64,000 bases of DNA from JAUIBE01 sp035267185 (GTDB taxonomy: Bacteria > Pseudomonadota > Gammaproteobacteria > Xanthomonadales > SZUA-36): assembly GCA_035267185.1 (NCBI GenBank), contig DATFLY010000127.1, positions 40,280 to 104,279 of the forward strand. Reading direction: 5' to 3'. Below the pieces are notes generated by a model, which saw nothing but the letters and a program-made list of their open reading frames with translations, was not told where the DNA came from and did not search any database. Made by a program: the position numbers and the translations under genes. Numbering within the stretch: the stretch's first letter is position 1; each line of letters opens with the position of its first letter. Shown piece by piece: positions 41,596 to 50,648 of the stretch.

Positions 41596-42755
41596 AATTC
41601 CGGATCCTACTTGCCCTGATTGTATTTAGCCTGCTTCTTCCGGGTTGTGCCTGGGTTCGCGGGTGGGGAACACCAGAGCCGGGTGACCCGGCTGAACTGG
41701 TCAAGTTTGATGAAACCCTCAAGGTTAAAAAGGTCTGGTCCACTTCTGTTGGTGATGGCACTGGTAAACAGGGCGTGGGGATTTTACCGGTTTATGTCAG
41801 CGGAACCATCTACACCGCAGACTACAAAGGTCGAATCACTGCAGTAGCTGCCGAAAATGGCAACAAGACCTGGCAAAACAAAACGGATCTTCCGTTTTCC
41901 AGCCCTCCGGGTATCGATGGGCCGTTGCTTGTCATTGGCACAATCGACGGGCAGGTGCAGGCATTCAATTCAGAGACAGGCAGTGAGCTATGGCAAACCC
42001 GTGTTTCATCTGAAGTGCTGGCGGCTCCGGCGATCGCAGATGGAATCGTGATTGTGCGCTGCATCGACGGACGTGTCTTCGGTCTTGATGCCAGTAATGG
42101 CAATCGACTCTGGATTCATGACCGCAGCGTACCATTGTTAACGCTTAGAGGTAATGCCGCACTGCTGGCCCGGGCGGGGGCTGTGTTCGTTGGTTACGAC
42201 GATGGCACAATCGTAGCCCTGAGGCTTGAGGATGGAGCGGTCATCTGGGAGCAGAATATCGTCAACCAGGAAGGTCGAACCGAGCTGGACCGTCTGGCAG
42301 ACGTCGGCGACCAGATGGTAATGGTGGCCTCGGATCTGATTGTTTCCAGTTATAAAAATCGCGTAACAGCCCTTGCCGGAAATTCCGGGCGCCTTCTCTG
42401 GTTCAAGGATATTCCGTCAGCAACCGGGGTGCAGGTGGAACGTGTCAATCTCGTTATGAGCGACAAAAACGGGGAAGTGTGGCTGCTCGATCGCAGAAAC
42501 GGCTCGACCATGTGGAAGCAGGATTCATTGCTCAATCGTGGGCTGACGAGGCCAGCTTTTTATGGCACCAATGTCGTCGTTGGTGATGCTCAGGGTTACC
42601 TGCACTGGATAGACACCGAATCAGGCCAGTTCGTGGCTCGTATTCGTGAGGGCAGGAAAGGGTTCGCAGGCGCACCGATTTCAGTGGGCACGACACTTTA
42701 TGTCATGACGAACAAGGGCACACTTGCAGCTTATCGCGCTGGCGCAGCGTTGTAA
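41592..42755 (+). CDS. bamB: Outer membrane assembly factor BamB
   Basis: BamB is a lipoprotein subunit of the BAM complex that inserts beta-barrel proteins into the outer membrane. The 387-residue protein has a lipobox LPGC (Cys19) and an eight-bladed propeller of PQQ-like repeats (GRITAVAAENGNKTW, GQVQAFNSETGSELW, GRVFGLDASNGNRLW). It starts with GTG overlapping the yfgM stop and precedes der by 18 bp. Confidence 0.95.
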   Translation: MKFRILLALIVFSLLLPGCAWVRGWGTPEPGDPAELVKFDETLKVKKVWSTSVGDGTGKQGVGILPVYVSGTIYTADYKGRITAVAAENGNKTWQNKTDLPFSSPPGIDGPLLVIGTIDGQVQAFNSETGSELWQTRVSSEVLAAPAIADGIVIVRCIDGRVFGLDASNGNRLWIHDRSVPLLTLRGNAALLARAGAVFVGYDDGTIVALRLEDGAVIWEQNIVNQEGRTELDRLADVGDQMVMVASDLIVSSYKNRVTALAGNSGRLLWFKDIPSATGVQVERVNLVMSDKNGEVWLLDRRNGSTMWKQDSLLNRGLTRPAFYGTNVVVGDAQGYLHWIDTESGQFVARIREGRKGFAGAPISVGTTLYVMTNKGTLAAYRAGAAL

Positions 42756-42773
42756 TGCTATGCGGGACAAAAG

Positions 42774-44180
42774 ATGCTTCCCGTTGTAGCCATTGTTGGT
42801 AGGCCGAATGTCGGCAAATCAACCCTCTTCAATGTACTGACAGGTACCCGGGACGCCCTTGTAGCCGATTTGCCCGGAGTTACCAGGGATCGGCAGTACG
42901 GCATCGCCCGTGCCGGATCAACTCCTTACGTTCTCATCGATACCGGCGGACTGGTCAGTCACAGTGAAGGAATTGAATTTCTCACCGCCAGGCAGGTTCA
43001 GATCGCCATAAATGAGGCAGATATCGTCCTGTTTGTCGTGACAGCAACAGAGGGTCTGACAACCGAGGACCAGGAAGTGGCGCAGGTTCTGCGCAAGAGT
43101 TCCAAGCCTGTATTGCTGGTGGTAAACAAGTCGGAATCCTATGACCAGGTTTCCGCAACCGCGGATTTTTCCAGCCTTGGAATGGGCGAGGGACTGGCAG
43201 TTTCAGCGGCACATCGACGTGGCATGTCCGAATTGGCGCAGGCCACTGACGAGATGTTGCCGCCCGGTGTCGAGGAAGAACCCGATCCGGAGGACAACAC
43301 CATCCGTGTCGCGATACTGGGGCGTCCGAATGTCGGCAAATCAACACTGGTCAATCGCCTTCTGGGTGAAGAGCGCCTGCTGGCCTACGACCAGCCCGGA
43401 ACCACCCGGGACTCCATCACCACGCCACTAGAGCGCGATGGTCAAAAGTATGAACTGATCGATACAGCCGGCGTTCGTCGGCGCGCCCGGATCGGTGAAG
43501 CCCTGGAGAAATTCAGCGTCATCAAGGCCCTGCAGGCCATAGATCGTGCACACGTTGTTGTGCTTATGCTCGATTCAAACGAGGGACTCACCGATCAGGA
43601 TACAACCCTTCTGGGGCATATCCTGGAACAGGGCAGGGCATTGGTGATCGCGCTCAACAAGTGGGACGGCCTGGACGATGACCATCGCAAACAGGTGCTG
43701 CAGAACATGGACCGCAAGCTGCAATACGTTCCCTGGGCGAAAAAGGTCACCATATCTGCGCTTCACGGTTCAGGCATTCGCGAGCTCATGAGGGCTGTCA
43801 ACATTGCCTGGCGAAGTGCCACCCGGGACCTTCCAACGCCCGAACTGACGCGTGTGCTTCAGAAGGCTTACCAGGATCACCAGCCGCCCATGAGTCAGGG
43901 CCGCGCAGCACGACTTCGCTATGCGCACGCCGGTGGAAAACTGCCTCCGAGAATCATCATTCATGGTAATCGCACCCGGACCCTGCCCGATGCCTATCGC
44001 CGCTACCTGGCAAACATCTTTATCAACCACTTCAAATTGCAGGGGACGCCGATTGCATTGATATTTCGTGATTCGGATAACCCTTACAAGGGACGCAAGA
44101 ACACGCTAAACAAACGACAGGTGGCAAAGCGCCAACGACTCAAGAAGTTCGCAGGAAAAAAAGGCAGGGGCCGGAATTAG
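42774..44180 (+). CDS. der: GTPase Der (EngA)
   Basis: Der acts in 50S ribosome assembly and is unique in having two tandem G domains. Both are visible: GRPNVGKSTLFN near residue 9 with DTGGL and NKSES, and GRPNVGKSTLVN near 183 with DTAGVRRR and NKWD. A C-terminal KH-like domain begins near 350 (HAGGKLPPRIIIHGN) and a basic tail ends the protein. Note that the first NKxD box reads NKSES rather than NKxD, so base recognition in domain 1 may differ. Confidence 0.96.
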   Translation: MLPVVAIVGRPNVGKSTLFNVLTGTRDALVADLPGVTRDRQYGIARAGSTPYVLIDTGGLVSHSEGIEFLTARQVQIAINEADIVLFVVTATEGLTTEDQEVAQVLRKSSKPVLLVVNKSESYDQVSATADFSSLGMGEGLAVSAAHRRGMSELAQATDEMLPPGVEEEPDPEDNTIRVAILGRPNVGKSTLVNRLLGEERLLAYDQPGTTRDSITTPLERDGQKYELIDTAGVRRRARIGEALEKFSVIKALQAIDRAHVVVLMLDSNEGLTDQDTTLLGHILEQGRALVIALNKWDGLDDDHRKQVLQNMDRKLQYVPWAKKVTISALHGSGIRELMRAVNIAWRSATRDLPTPELTRVLQKAYQDHQPPMSQGRAARLRYAHAGGKLPPRIIIHGNRTRTLPDAYRRYLANIFINHFKLQGTPIALIFRDSDNPYKGRKNTLNKRQVAKRQRLKKFAGKKGRGRN

Positions 44181-44195
44181 CCGTAAAACCGGCTA
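44178..44195. terminator. Hairpin between convergent der and gpx
   Basis: TAGCCG (44178-44183) and CGGCTA (44190-44195) form a 6-bp stem with a six-base loop that includes the der stop codon. It could stop transcription in both directions, but no long T run follows on either strand. Confidence 0.35.
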
Positions 44196-44681
44196 GAGCC
44201 TCCAGGCGGACAGGTTCTGTTCGATGATTCTGCGAAATTCGCTGTCATCAGGAGCCACCTCGGATGGCCAGGTTTCAACCAGGTCGCCGTCTTTCCCAAA
44301 CAGGTACTTGCAGAAGTTCCAGCGGGGCAATACATCTTCGGTGAATTCTTCAACCATTGCCACGAACATGGGGTGAGCATCAGGCCCATTGAAAGTCTGT
44401 TTTGAAGTCATGGGAAAAGTGACATCAAACTTTTGAGTGCAAAACGACTTGATCTCTGCTTCGCTGCCAGGTTCCTGGCCGCCGAAATCATTGCTGGGCA
44501 TACCAATCAGTACCAGGCCGGACTGGTGGTATTCGTGATACAAGCGCTGGAGTTTTTCGTATTGCGGCGTGTATCCGCACTCCGAGGCTGTATTCACAAG
44601 CAGTATCGGTTGTCCACGCCAGCGCTCCAACGGCATGGTGGCATCATCGATCGATCGAAAGGTGTATTCGTAAATATTCAT
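44193..44681 (-). CDS. Glutathione peroxidase family thiol peroxidase
   Basis: The 162-residue protein has the peroxidatic Cys in NTASECGYTPQY (about 34), then MPSNDFGGQEPGS with the conserved Gln, and PRWNFCKYLFGKDG with Trp and Asn of the catalytic tetrad. It reduces hydroperoxides in the cytoplasm. Further Cys residues (in SFCTQKF and NFCKYLF) may act in thioredoxin-dependent recycling, as in many bacterial members. It is divergent from folD. A TAGAAT -10 candidate at 44697-44702 (minus) precedes it. Confidence 0.92.
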   Translation of the reverse strand: MNIYEYTFRSIDDATMPLERWRGQPILLVNTASECGYTPQYEKLQRLYHEYHQSGLVLIGMPSNDFGGQEPGSEAEIKSFCTQKFDVTFPMTSKQTFNGPDAHPMFVAMVEEFTEDVLPRWNFCKYLFGKDGDLVETWPSEVAPDDSEFRRIIEQNLSAWRL

Positions 44682-44734
44682 TTATTTTCTTCACAAATTC
44701 TAACCCAGCGGGTTTTCTAATGCTTTTGATCCGG

Positions 44735-44740
44735 TACAAT
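44735..44740 (+). promoter_or_regulatory. -10 box of folD close to the start codon
   Basis: TACAAT ends eight bases before the folD ATG, so the mRNA would begin about two bases upstream of it. There is no ribosome-binding site in the intervening TCTCCGCC. No convincing -35 is seen. Confidence 0.35.
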
Positions 44741-44748
44741 TCTCCGCC

Positions 44749-45630
44749 ATGAGTAAAACCGCAAAAATTCTCGATGGGCTGGAAGTCAGTAAGGCTATCA
44801 TCGCGACGGTCCGCAAAGCGATAGAAAAGCATGTCGAAAAGGGTGGAAAACGCCCGGGGCTGGCGGTTGTGCTGGTCGGTAATGACCCGGCCTCGGCAGT
44901 TTATGTTCGTGCCAAGCGGCGGGATTGTGAAAAGGCCGGGATCATCGCCCGGGATTTTGACCTCCCGGATACAACCACCCAGGATGAATTGCTCGGCCTG
45001 ATTGACCAGCTCAATAACGACCCGGATATTCACGGCATCCTGGTTCAGTTGCCTTTGCCCGGACACATCAGGGAATCTGCCGTGACCAACAGCATCATGT
45101 GGCAAAAGGATGTTGACGGCTTTCACGCCTTCAATGTCGGAAAACTCGCGCTCAGGCAGCCTGGGTTAAGGCCATGTACTCCAAGAGGTGTCATGAGTTT
45201 GCTTGGCTATTACGGCATCAAGGTGATTTACAAGCATGCAGTGGTCGTAGGCGCTTCCAATATCGTTGGCAGGCCGATGTCTCTTGAGCTTCTGTACCAG
45301 GGCGCGACAGTGACAACAGCGCACAGATTTACCAATGACCTCGAATCTCTAGTTCGGCAGGCCGATCTTTTGATCAGTGCCATAGGTAAACGCGGCATCA
45401 TCAGTTCTGACTGGATTCCCGATGATTGTATTGTTGTAGACGTCGGCATTAATCGAACATCAAAAGGTAAACTGACCGGCGATATCGATTACCAGCCGGC
45501 AGCTCAAAAAGCATCCTGGATCAGTCCTGTCCCCGGTGGTGTCGGGCCGATGACCAGGGCCACGCTGATGCAAAACACAGCGGAAGCAGCAGGGATCGAA
45601 ATCGTACTGCCAACCAAAAAGGACGTCTAG
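44749..45630 (+). CDS. folD: Bifunctional methylenetetrahydrofolate dehydrogenase/cyclohydrolase FolD
   Basis: FolD interconverts 5,10-methylene- and 10-formyl-tetrahydrofolate. The 293-residue protein has the active-site stretch VYVRAKRRDCEKAGI with the catalytic Lys in the usual VxxKxK position replaced by RAKR spacing, GILVQLPLPGHI, DVDGFHAFNVG, the NADP-binding VVVGASNIVGRPMS and the PVPGGVGPMTRATLMQNT tail. Family length is about 285, so it is complete. It converges on ppk2. Confidence 0.95.
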   Translation: MSKTAKILDGLEVSKAIIATVRKAIEKHVEKGGKRPGLAVVLVGNDPASAVYVRAKRRDCEKAGIIARDFDLPDTTTQDELLGLIDQLNNDPDIHGILVQLPLPGHIRESAVTNSIMWQKDVDGFHAFNVGKLALRQPGLRPCTPRGVMSLLGYYGIKVIYKHAVVVGASNIVGRPMSLELLYQGATVTTAHRFTNDLESLVRQADLLISAIGKRGIISSDWIPDDCIVVDVGINRTSKGKLTGDIDYQPAAQKASWISPVPGGVGPMTRATLMQNTAEAAGIEIVLPTKKDV

Positions 45631-45641
45631 ACCAGTCTCTT

Positions 45642-46550
45642 TTACGAGTCGCGTCGATTTTCCAGCTCAGCCCTGAATTCTGAGACCTGGTCATCACTCA
45701 GGGATTCACCTTCCGGATAGGGAAGCGGCAACGCACTCATTGCCTGCTTGATGGTTTCTGCGATTTTCCAGCGGGCATACCACCTTTCATCAGCCGGAAT
45801 ACAGAACCAGGGAGCCCAGGGCCGCGATGTTTCGTTGAACATTTGCAATACAGCCTGATCGTATTGATCCCTCAAACGGGCTTCCCTGAGATCACCGGTC
45901 GAAAACTTCCAGCGTTTTTCAGGGTCATCCAGTCTTTCCAGAAACCTGCGAGCTTGTCTCTGAGGCGAGACGTTCAGCCAGAATTTCAATACCAGTGTAT
46001 TTGATTGCGCAAGATGTAATTCGTGTTCGCGAATGGCCTGGTAACGAGCCGGCCAAAGTGTTTCTACCGGAGGTGGGTAGCCAGCATATTGTGAGTCGAG
46101 ATAGCCGGGGTGAACGCGCACCACCAGGACTTCTTCATAATAGCTGCGGTTGAAAATGCCGATTTCGCCATCCCTGGGCAATGCTTTGCTGGTGCGCCAC
46201 AGAAAGTCATGCTCCACTTCCTGTTCGCTAGGACTCTTGAATGAAGTAACTTTCAGTCCGCCAGGATTGACACCTTTAAACACCTCCCTGACCGCGCCGT
46301 CTTTACCTGCTGCATCAAGCGCCTGGAATATCGCCAGGACGCTGAAACGTTTGGAGGCCTGCAATGCCTGCTGCAGTTCCCTGATGTCTTTTCGCGATTC
46401 GCGTGTCTGGTCTTTTGAGTCTTTCCATTGTTCCACGGGCATGTAAGTGTCAGGCGCTGCCTGCAATCCGGCGTCATACGCAATTCGGAAAGTTGAATCC
46501 GTCGCCGCTATGGCTTTGCCAATGGCGGGTTGAAACCAGGGCTGTTTCAC
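45642..46550 (-). CDS. ppk2: Polyphosphate kinase 2 family protein
   Basis: PPK2 enzymes move phosphate between polyphosphate and nucleotides. The 302-residue protein has Walker A in ALDAAGKDGAVREV (about 74-87), lid-region basic residues, and Walker B in IGIFNRSYYEEVLVVRVHPGY. The EQEVEHDFLWRTSKALP stretch is typical of the family. Whether it uses AMP, ADP or NDP cannot be decided. GTG 46550 lies three bases after the fadI stop, so it is probably co-transcribed with fadJ-fadI. Confidence 0.92.
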   Translation of the reverse strand: MKQPWFQPAIGKAIAATDSTFRIAYDAGLQAAPDTYMPVEQWKDSKDQTRESRKDIRELQQALQASKRFSVLAIFQALDAAGKDGAVREVFKGVNPGGLKVTSFKSPSEQEVEHDFLWRTSKALPRDGEIGIFNRSYYEEVLVVRVHPGYLDSQYAGYPPPVETLWPARYQAIREHELHLAQSNTLVLKFWLNVSPQRQARRFLERLDDPEKRWKFSTGDLREARLRDQYDQAVLQMFNETSRPWAPWFCIPADERWYARWKIAETIKQAMSALPLPYPEGESLSDDQVSEFRAELENRRDS

Positions 46551-46553
46551 AAT

Positions 46554-47834
46554 TTAATCTCTCTCAAGAATAGCAGTGACACCCATTCCGCCGGCAGCAC
46601 ATACTGAAATCAAGCCCCGGCCAGATCCTTCCTGTTCAAGAATTTCACTCAATGTGGCCACGATCCGCGCGCCAGTCGCTGCAAAAGGATGACCCACTGC
46701 AAGACTGCTTCCACGTGTGTTCAGTTTCTTGCGATCAATCTGACCCAGCGGTTCATCGAGACCCAGGCGATCACGACAATAATCTTCGGATTCCCACGCT
46801 TTGAGTGTGCAAAGCACCTGTGCCGCGAAAGCCTCGTGAATTTCATAAAAATCGAAGTCCTGCAACGACAGCCCGGATGCCTTCAGCATCTCTGCAACAG
46901 CGATCGCAGGTGCCATCAGCAGGCCCTCATCGTTCACGAAGTCGACTGACGCTGAACGTCCGGCCGTCAGATAAGCCTGAACGGGCAGGCCGCGCTCCCT
47001 GGCCCAGTCTTCTGATGCAAGCAATACTGAGGCTGCACCGTCAGTCAAAGGCGTGCTGTTGCCGGCAGTCAGTGTGGCGTCCTTCCTTCGTGAAAATGCA
47101 GTTCTCAGACCTTCCATCTGCTCCATACTTGAATCTGCACGAATGTTGCCGTCACGGGCCAGGCCATTCCAGGGTTGAACCAGGTCATCGTAGAAGCCTT
47201 CATCGTAGGCCCTGGCCGCATTGCGATGGCTTTCCAGTGCAAGACGATCCTGCGCTTCTCTCTCGATACCCCACTCTCTTGCCATTCGTTCACAATGCTG
47301 TCCCATTGAGAGGCCGGTTCTGGGTTCACCATTGGTAGGTGATTGTGGCTTGAGTTCGCCAAATGACATTCCCTTGAACGCCCCAAGCCGCTGTCCTGCC
47401 GAGCGCGCCGTGCTGGCCTTGATCAGGCGTCCTGCAAACTTGTCGCCAAACACGATGGGGGCATCGGACGTGGTGTCTGAACCAGCGGCGATGGCGCAAT
47501 CAATCTGGCCAGTGGCAATCTTTGCACCGAGGCTGAGTGCTGCCTGGAGGCTGGTGCCACATGCTTGCTGCACGGTGATGCCGGTCGTCAATGGCGACAA
47601 TGATGTTGAAAGGACTGCCTCTCGTGCAAGGTTGAAGTCACGCGAATGTGAAATCACGGCACCAGCCATGACCTCGTCAATCTGTGTGCCTTTCAGTTCA
47701 AAACGCCCAACCAGGCCCTCTATGGCGGCAGAAAGCATATCCAGGTTGGATTTTTTTGCATAATTTTTGTGAGAGCGCGCAAAAGGGATTCGGCTGCCGC
47801 CGATGACAGCAACTCTTCTGGTGTTCTGGTTCAT
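46554..47834 (-). CDS. fadI: Acetyl-CoA C-acyltransferase FadI
   Basis: This thiolase performs the last step of beta-oxidation. The 426-residue protein has the nucleophile Cys in QQACGTSLQAAL (about 92), the His in EIHEAFAAQVL, GHPFAATGARI, and the second Cys in CAAGGMGVTA. Its length and N-terminus match FadI rather than FadA. The start overlaps the fadJ stop (ATGA), so subunits are made in coupled fashion. Confidence 0.93.
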   Translation of the reverse strand: MNQNTRRVAVIGGSRIPFARSHKNYAKKSNLDMLSAAIEGLVGRFELKGTQIDEVMAGAVISHSRDFNLAREAVLSTSLSPLTTGITVQQACGTSLQAALSLGAKIATGQIDCAIAAGSDTTSDAPIVFGDKFAGRLIKASTARSAGQRLGAFKGMSFGELKPQSPTNGEPRTGLSMGQHCERMAREWGIEREAQDRLALESHRNAARAYDEGFYDDLVQPWNGLARDGNIRADSSMEQMEGLRTAFSRRKDATLTAGNSTPLTDGAASVLLASEDWARERGLPVQAYLTAGRSASVDFVNDEGLLMAPAIAVAEMLKASGLSLQDFDFYEIHEAFAAQVLCTLKAWESEDYCRDRLGLDEPLGQIDRKKLNTRGSSLAVGHPFAATGARIVATLSEILEQEGSGRGLISVCAAGGMGVTAILERD

Positions 47835-49804
47835 GATTGCTCTCCCTTCTGGTCGAGGTAGTGCATGGGACCGCCCCTGAACGGCGCAAAACCTGTGCCA
47901 AACACCATGCCGGCATCAAGTACATCCTTGTCTTCGACGATTCCATCTGCCAGGCAGGCCCGGCATTCTTCAAAGTAGGGCTCCATCAGCGATTCGGCCA
48001 GCGTGCCGAGGTTGGTTCCTTCTACAGCATCCTTGTCCTTGACTGGCTTGCCGTCTTTCCAGACATAAAAACCCTCACCGGATTTCTTGCCCAGTTTGCC
48101 CTTGTCAACCATGGACTTGAGTGTTTCGGCCTCACTTTTCGCTGCTTCACCTCCAAGCATCCCGATGACGTGTAATCCCACATCCAGTCCGACTGTGTCG
48201 GCCAGTTCCACCGGGCCCATTGGCATACCAAACTCACGGGCTGCAGCATCAATTGCCTCAATGGGTACACCCTGTTCCTGGTGAATTTGCATTGCCTTGC
48301 GCATGTAGGGAGCAAGAACCCGGTTCACCAGGAATCCGGGGCTGCTCTTGACCGGCAGTGGAAAGCGGTTGATCTGTCCACAGAACGACCCGCCGCGCCT
48401 GATCTGTTCGTGATCGGTCTCTTTGCCATAAACAATTTCAACAAGTGGCATTTTTGCCACCGGGTTGAAAAAGTGAAGACCAATCAGTCTTTCCGGTTTT
48501 TCAAGAACGGTTGCCAGTTCGGATAAAGGAATGGCTGATGTATTTGTAGCCAGGATGGCATCGGACTTCATCCGGGGTTCGATGTCCGCAAACAGACTTC
48601 TCTTGGCTTCTGCATTTTCAAAAATCGCTTCAATGATGACATCAGCGCGGGCCACTCCGTTTCCTTCAACATCCGGAATCAGTCGGCTTTTGGCACCGGC
48701 AACAAGATCCGGGCTGCGAAGCTTTTTCCTAAATAGTTTTGCTGCGCGTTTCAGGGCGGGTTCGACATACTTCATTTCACGATCCTGAAGTGTCACCTCC
48801 AGGCCCTGGAGAACACACCATGCAGCGATATCGCCTCCCATCACTCCAGCACCAATGACGTGAACACGCCGTGCTTTGAATTCTGAATCCTTGCCAAAAC
48901 CCTTGAGTCGTTCCATGAGGAAAAACACCCTTCGCAGACCTTTTGAGGAATCTGTCGTGATTAACCGCCCGACCCGTTCCGCCTCCTCATCCAGCATGTC
49001 ACCGAAGTCATCACCGTGTCGTTCCCACGCATCAATCAACTCAAAGGGAGCAGGGTAGTGACGCGGATTGGCACGGGCTGAAGTCTTTTTCCGCATGACA
49101 TTTGAAAGCCAGCCACGGAAAGGGGAGGCATTGCTGGTGCGCGCTACGAATCCGGGTTTTCGACTTTTTTTCTTTTTTAGTACGGCTCGACGGCCGGCCC
49201 AGCGTAATGATTTGTGTATGCCAACCAGCTCATCAACCAGACCTGCGGCTCGTGCGGCTCCTGGTCGAAGGTTTCGTGTTGAAAGCATGATTTCCATGGC
49301 CTTCATGCCGCCTATCTGGCGTGTAGAGCGTGCACTGCCACCAAACCCGGGATAGATTCCAAGCTTGATTTCAGGAAACCCGAGGCGTGTTTTTTCATCA
49401 TTTCGAACGATGCGATAATCAAAGGCCAAAGCGAGCTCAAGGCCACCCCCAAGGCAAAATCCTTCGATGATGACTGCGGTTGGAAAGCTCAATTTTTCAA
49501 TTCGATCAAACAGGGCATGAACCTCACGAATCGAGGCGGATGCTGCAGCCGGGTCTTCGACATCATCAAATTCACGAACGTCAGCACCGACAATGAAACT
49601 TCCGGGCTTGCCGGATTGCAGGACCAATCCTGCTGGCGGTTGTTTTTCCAGCTGACTGACAATTTCTTCCAGTTCTGCCAGGACTTCCCTGGACAGGCTG
49701 TTGGTGTTTTCGTCTTTCCTGTCCAATGTCAGCCAGGTGATCTGATCAATGTCAGATTCCAGACTCCAATGACGGTAGCTCATGGCGTTTTCGCCTTCAC
49801 TCAT
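47831..49804 (-). CDS. fadJ: Multifunctional beta-oxidation enzyme, FadJ type
   Basis: The 657-residue alpha subunit joins an enoyl-CoA hydratase/isomerase domain (GSFIVGADVREFDDV, EGFCLGGGLELALA, ending near 190) to a 3-hydroxyacyl-CoA dehydrogenase (NAD site HVIGAGVMGGDIAAW, about 320). The catalytic GLHFFNPVAKMPLVEIV and SSPGFLVNRVL are also visible. It is somewhat shorter than E. coli FadJ; the linker after the hydratase is basic (VLKKKKSRKPG). ATG 49804 has AAGGA seven bases upstream. It forms an operon with fadI and probably ppk2. Confidence 0.92.
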   Translation of the reverse strand: MSEGENAMSYRHWSLESDIDQITWLTLDRKDENTNSLSREVLAELEEIVSQLEKQPPAGLVLQSGKPGSFIVGADVREFDDVEDPAAASASIREVHALFDRIEKLSFPTAVIIEGFCLGGGLELALAFDYRIVRNDEKTRLGFPEIKLGIYPGFGGSARSTRQIGGMKAMEIMLSTRNLRPGAARAAGLVDELVGIHKSLRWAGRRAVLKKKKSRKPGFVARTSNASPFRGWLSNVMRKKTSARANPRHYPAPFELIDAWERHGDDFGDMLDEEAERVGRLITTDSSKGLRRVFFLMERLKGFGKDSEFKARRVHVIGAGVMGGDIAAWCVLQGLEVTLQDREMKYVEPALKRAAKLFRKKLRSPDLVAGAKSRLIPDVEGNGVARADVIIEAIFENAEAKRSLFADIEPRMKSDAILATNTSAIPLSELATVLEKPERLIGLHFFNPVAKMPLVEIVYGKETDHEQIRRGGSFCGQINRFPLPVKSSPGFLVNRVLAPYMRKAMQIHQEQGVPIEAIDAAAREFGMPMGPVELADTVGLDVGLHVIGMLGGEAAKSEAETLKSMVDKGKLGKKSGEGFYVWKDGKPVKDKDAVEGTNLGTLAESLMEPYFEECRACLADGIVEDKDVLDAGMVFGTGFAPFRGGPMHYLDQKGEQS

Positions 49805-49846
49805 TTCAGATTCCTTATTCCGTACGGTCGAGTATGGTGATCAAGA

Positions 49847-49876
49847 ATTATAAAAGATGGCGTCCTGCAGAACCAA
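49847..49876 (-). promoter_or_regulatory. Sigma-70 promoter for fadJ-fadI-ppk2
   Basis: On the minus strand a perfect TATAAT (49847-49852) follows TTGGTT (49871-49876) with an 18-bp spacer. The leader to ATG 49804 is about 36 nt and contains an 8-bp palindrome CCGTACGG (49820-49827), a possible operator site near the start of transcription. Confidence 0.6.
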
Positions 49877-49888
49877 TTTCCAGTGCCG

Positions 49889-50464
49889 CTAGGGCAAAGA
49901 ATATCCGGCTTTTCTCAACAATCTTGCAGTTTCAATCAGGGGCAGGCCGACTATGGCGGTAGGATCCTGACTGAAAACAGACTCAAACAGGCTGATTCCC
50001 AGTGCTTCAGCCCGAAAACTGCCTGCACAGCCAAAAGGCTTGTCAATATCCACATAACGAGCGATTTCGGCTTCGTTGAGTTGACGAAATTCCGCGGTTG
50101 TCTCAACCAGGGCATGTCCAATCTCGTTGTCTCTGCTCATGACCGCGACAGCAGTCAGGAAATGAACACATCCACCACTGTACCGAAGAAGGTTTTGTAT
50201 TGCGGTTTCACGGTTGCCTGGTTTGCCGATCAGGTGGCCCTGGTAAACTGCAACCTGGTCAGATCCGATGATGGTGCAATCGGGATGCGCAGCTGCGACC
50301 GCCTGGGCTTTGTGCACTGCAAGCCTGATTGCGAGATCATGAGGCAGCTCGGCATCAAGCGGTGATTCATCGATTTCCGGTGAAACCTGATCGAAAGGAA
50401 TACCCAGTCTTTTGAGCATTGAAGCCCTGTAGGGGCTTGATGAAGCTAATATAAGTCGATCCAA
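49889..50464 (-). CDS. maf: Maf/YceF-type nucleotide pyrophosphatase
   Basis: The 191-residue protein starts LILASSSPYRASMLKRLG, has IGSDQVAVYQGHLIGKPG and CAGSFRAEALG, and ends with TAIVGLPLIETARLL. It is close to YceF, which removes 7-methyl-GTP from nucleotide pools; the CAGSF motif fits that branch. The start is TTG 50464, because the conserved N-terminus begins there and no ATG lies nearby. It is divergent from yceD, the standard arrangement. Confidence 0.93.
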   Translation of the reverse strand: MDRLILASSSPYRASMLKRLGIPFDQVSPEIDESPLDAELPHDLAIRLAVHKAQAVAAAHPDCTIIGSDQVAVYQGHLIGKPGNRETAIQNLLRYSGGCVHFLTAVAVMSRDNEIGHALVETTAEFRQLNEAEIARYVDIDKPFGCAGSFRAEALGISLFESVFSQDPTAIVGLPLIETARLLRKAGYSLP

Positions 50465-50507
50465 GGGTGTCTCGCAGTCAGTTTTTGTAGTAAAATTGCC
50501 GGTTTGC

Positions 50508-50535
50508 TTAAAACGCTCTTGTTAAAATGCTCTTG
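50508..50535. repeat. Tandem 14-bp direct repeat in the maf/yceD promoter region
   Basis: TTAAAACGCTCTTG (50508-50521) is followed at once by TTAAAATGCTCTTG (50522-50535), with one mismatch in 14 bases. The repeats contain TAAAAC/TAAAAT cores that could also be -10 boxes towards yceD. They lie 44 bp from the maf start and 114 bp from yceD in a 184-bp divergent gap. A paired binding site for a regulator of the fab operon is possible; none is known to me with this motif. Confidence 0.7.
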
Positions 50536-50648
50536 CCTCGGGCCAGACATTAAAACACGAAGTGACTGATTATTTGTCAGCTCATTCCTGAAATTGGTGG
50601 TTTGATCATCCAGGGTGAGGAAATTTACTGAGCAGGGATTGTGAAGCG

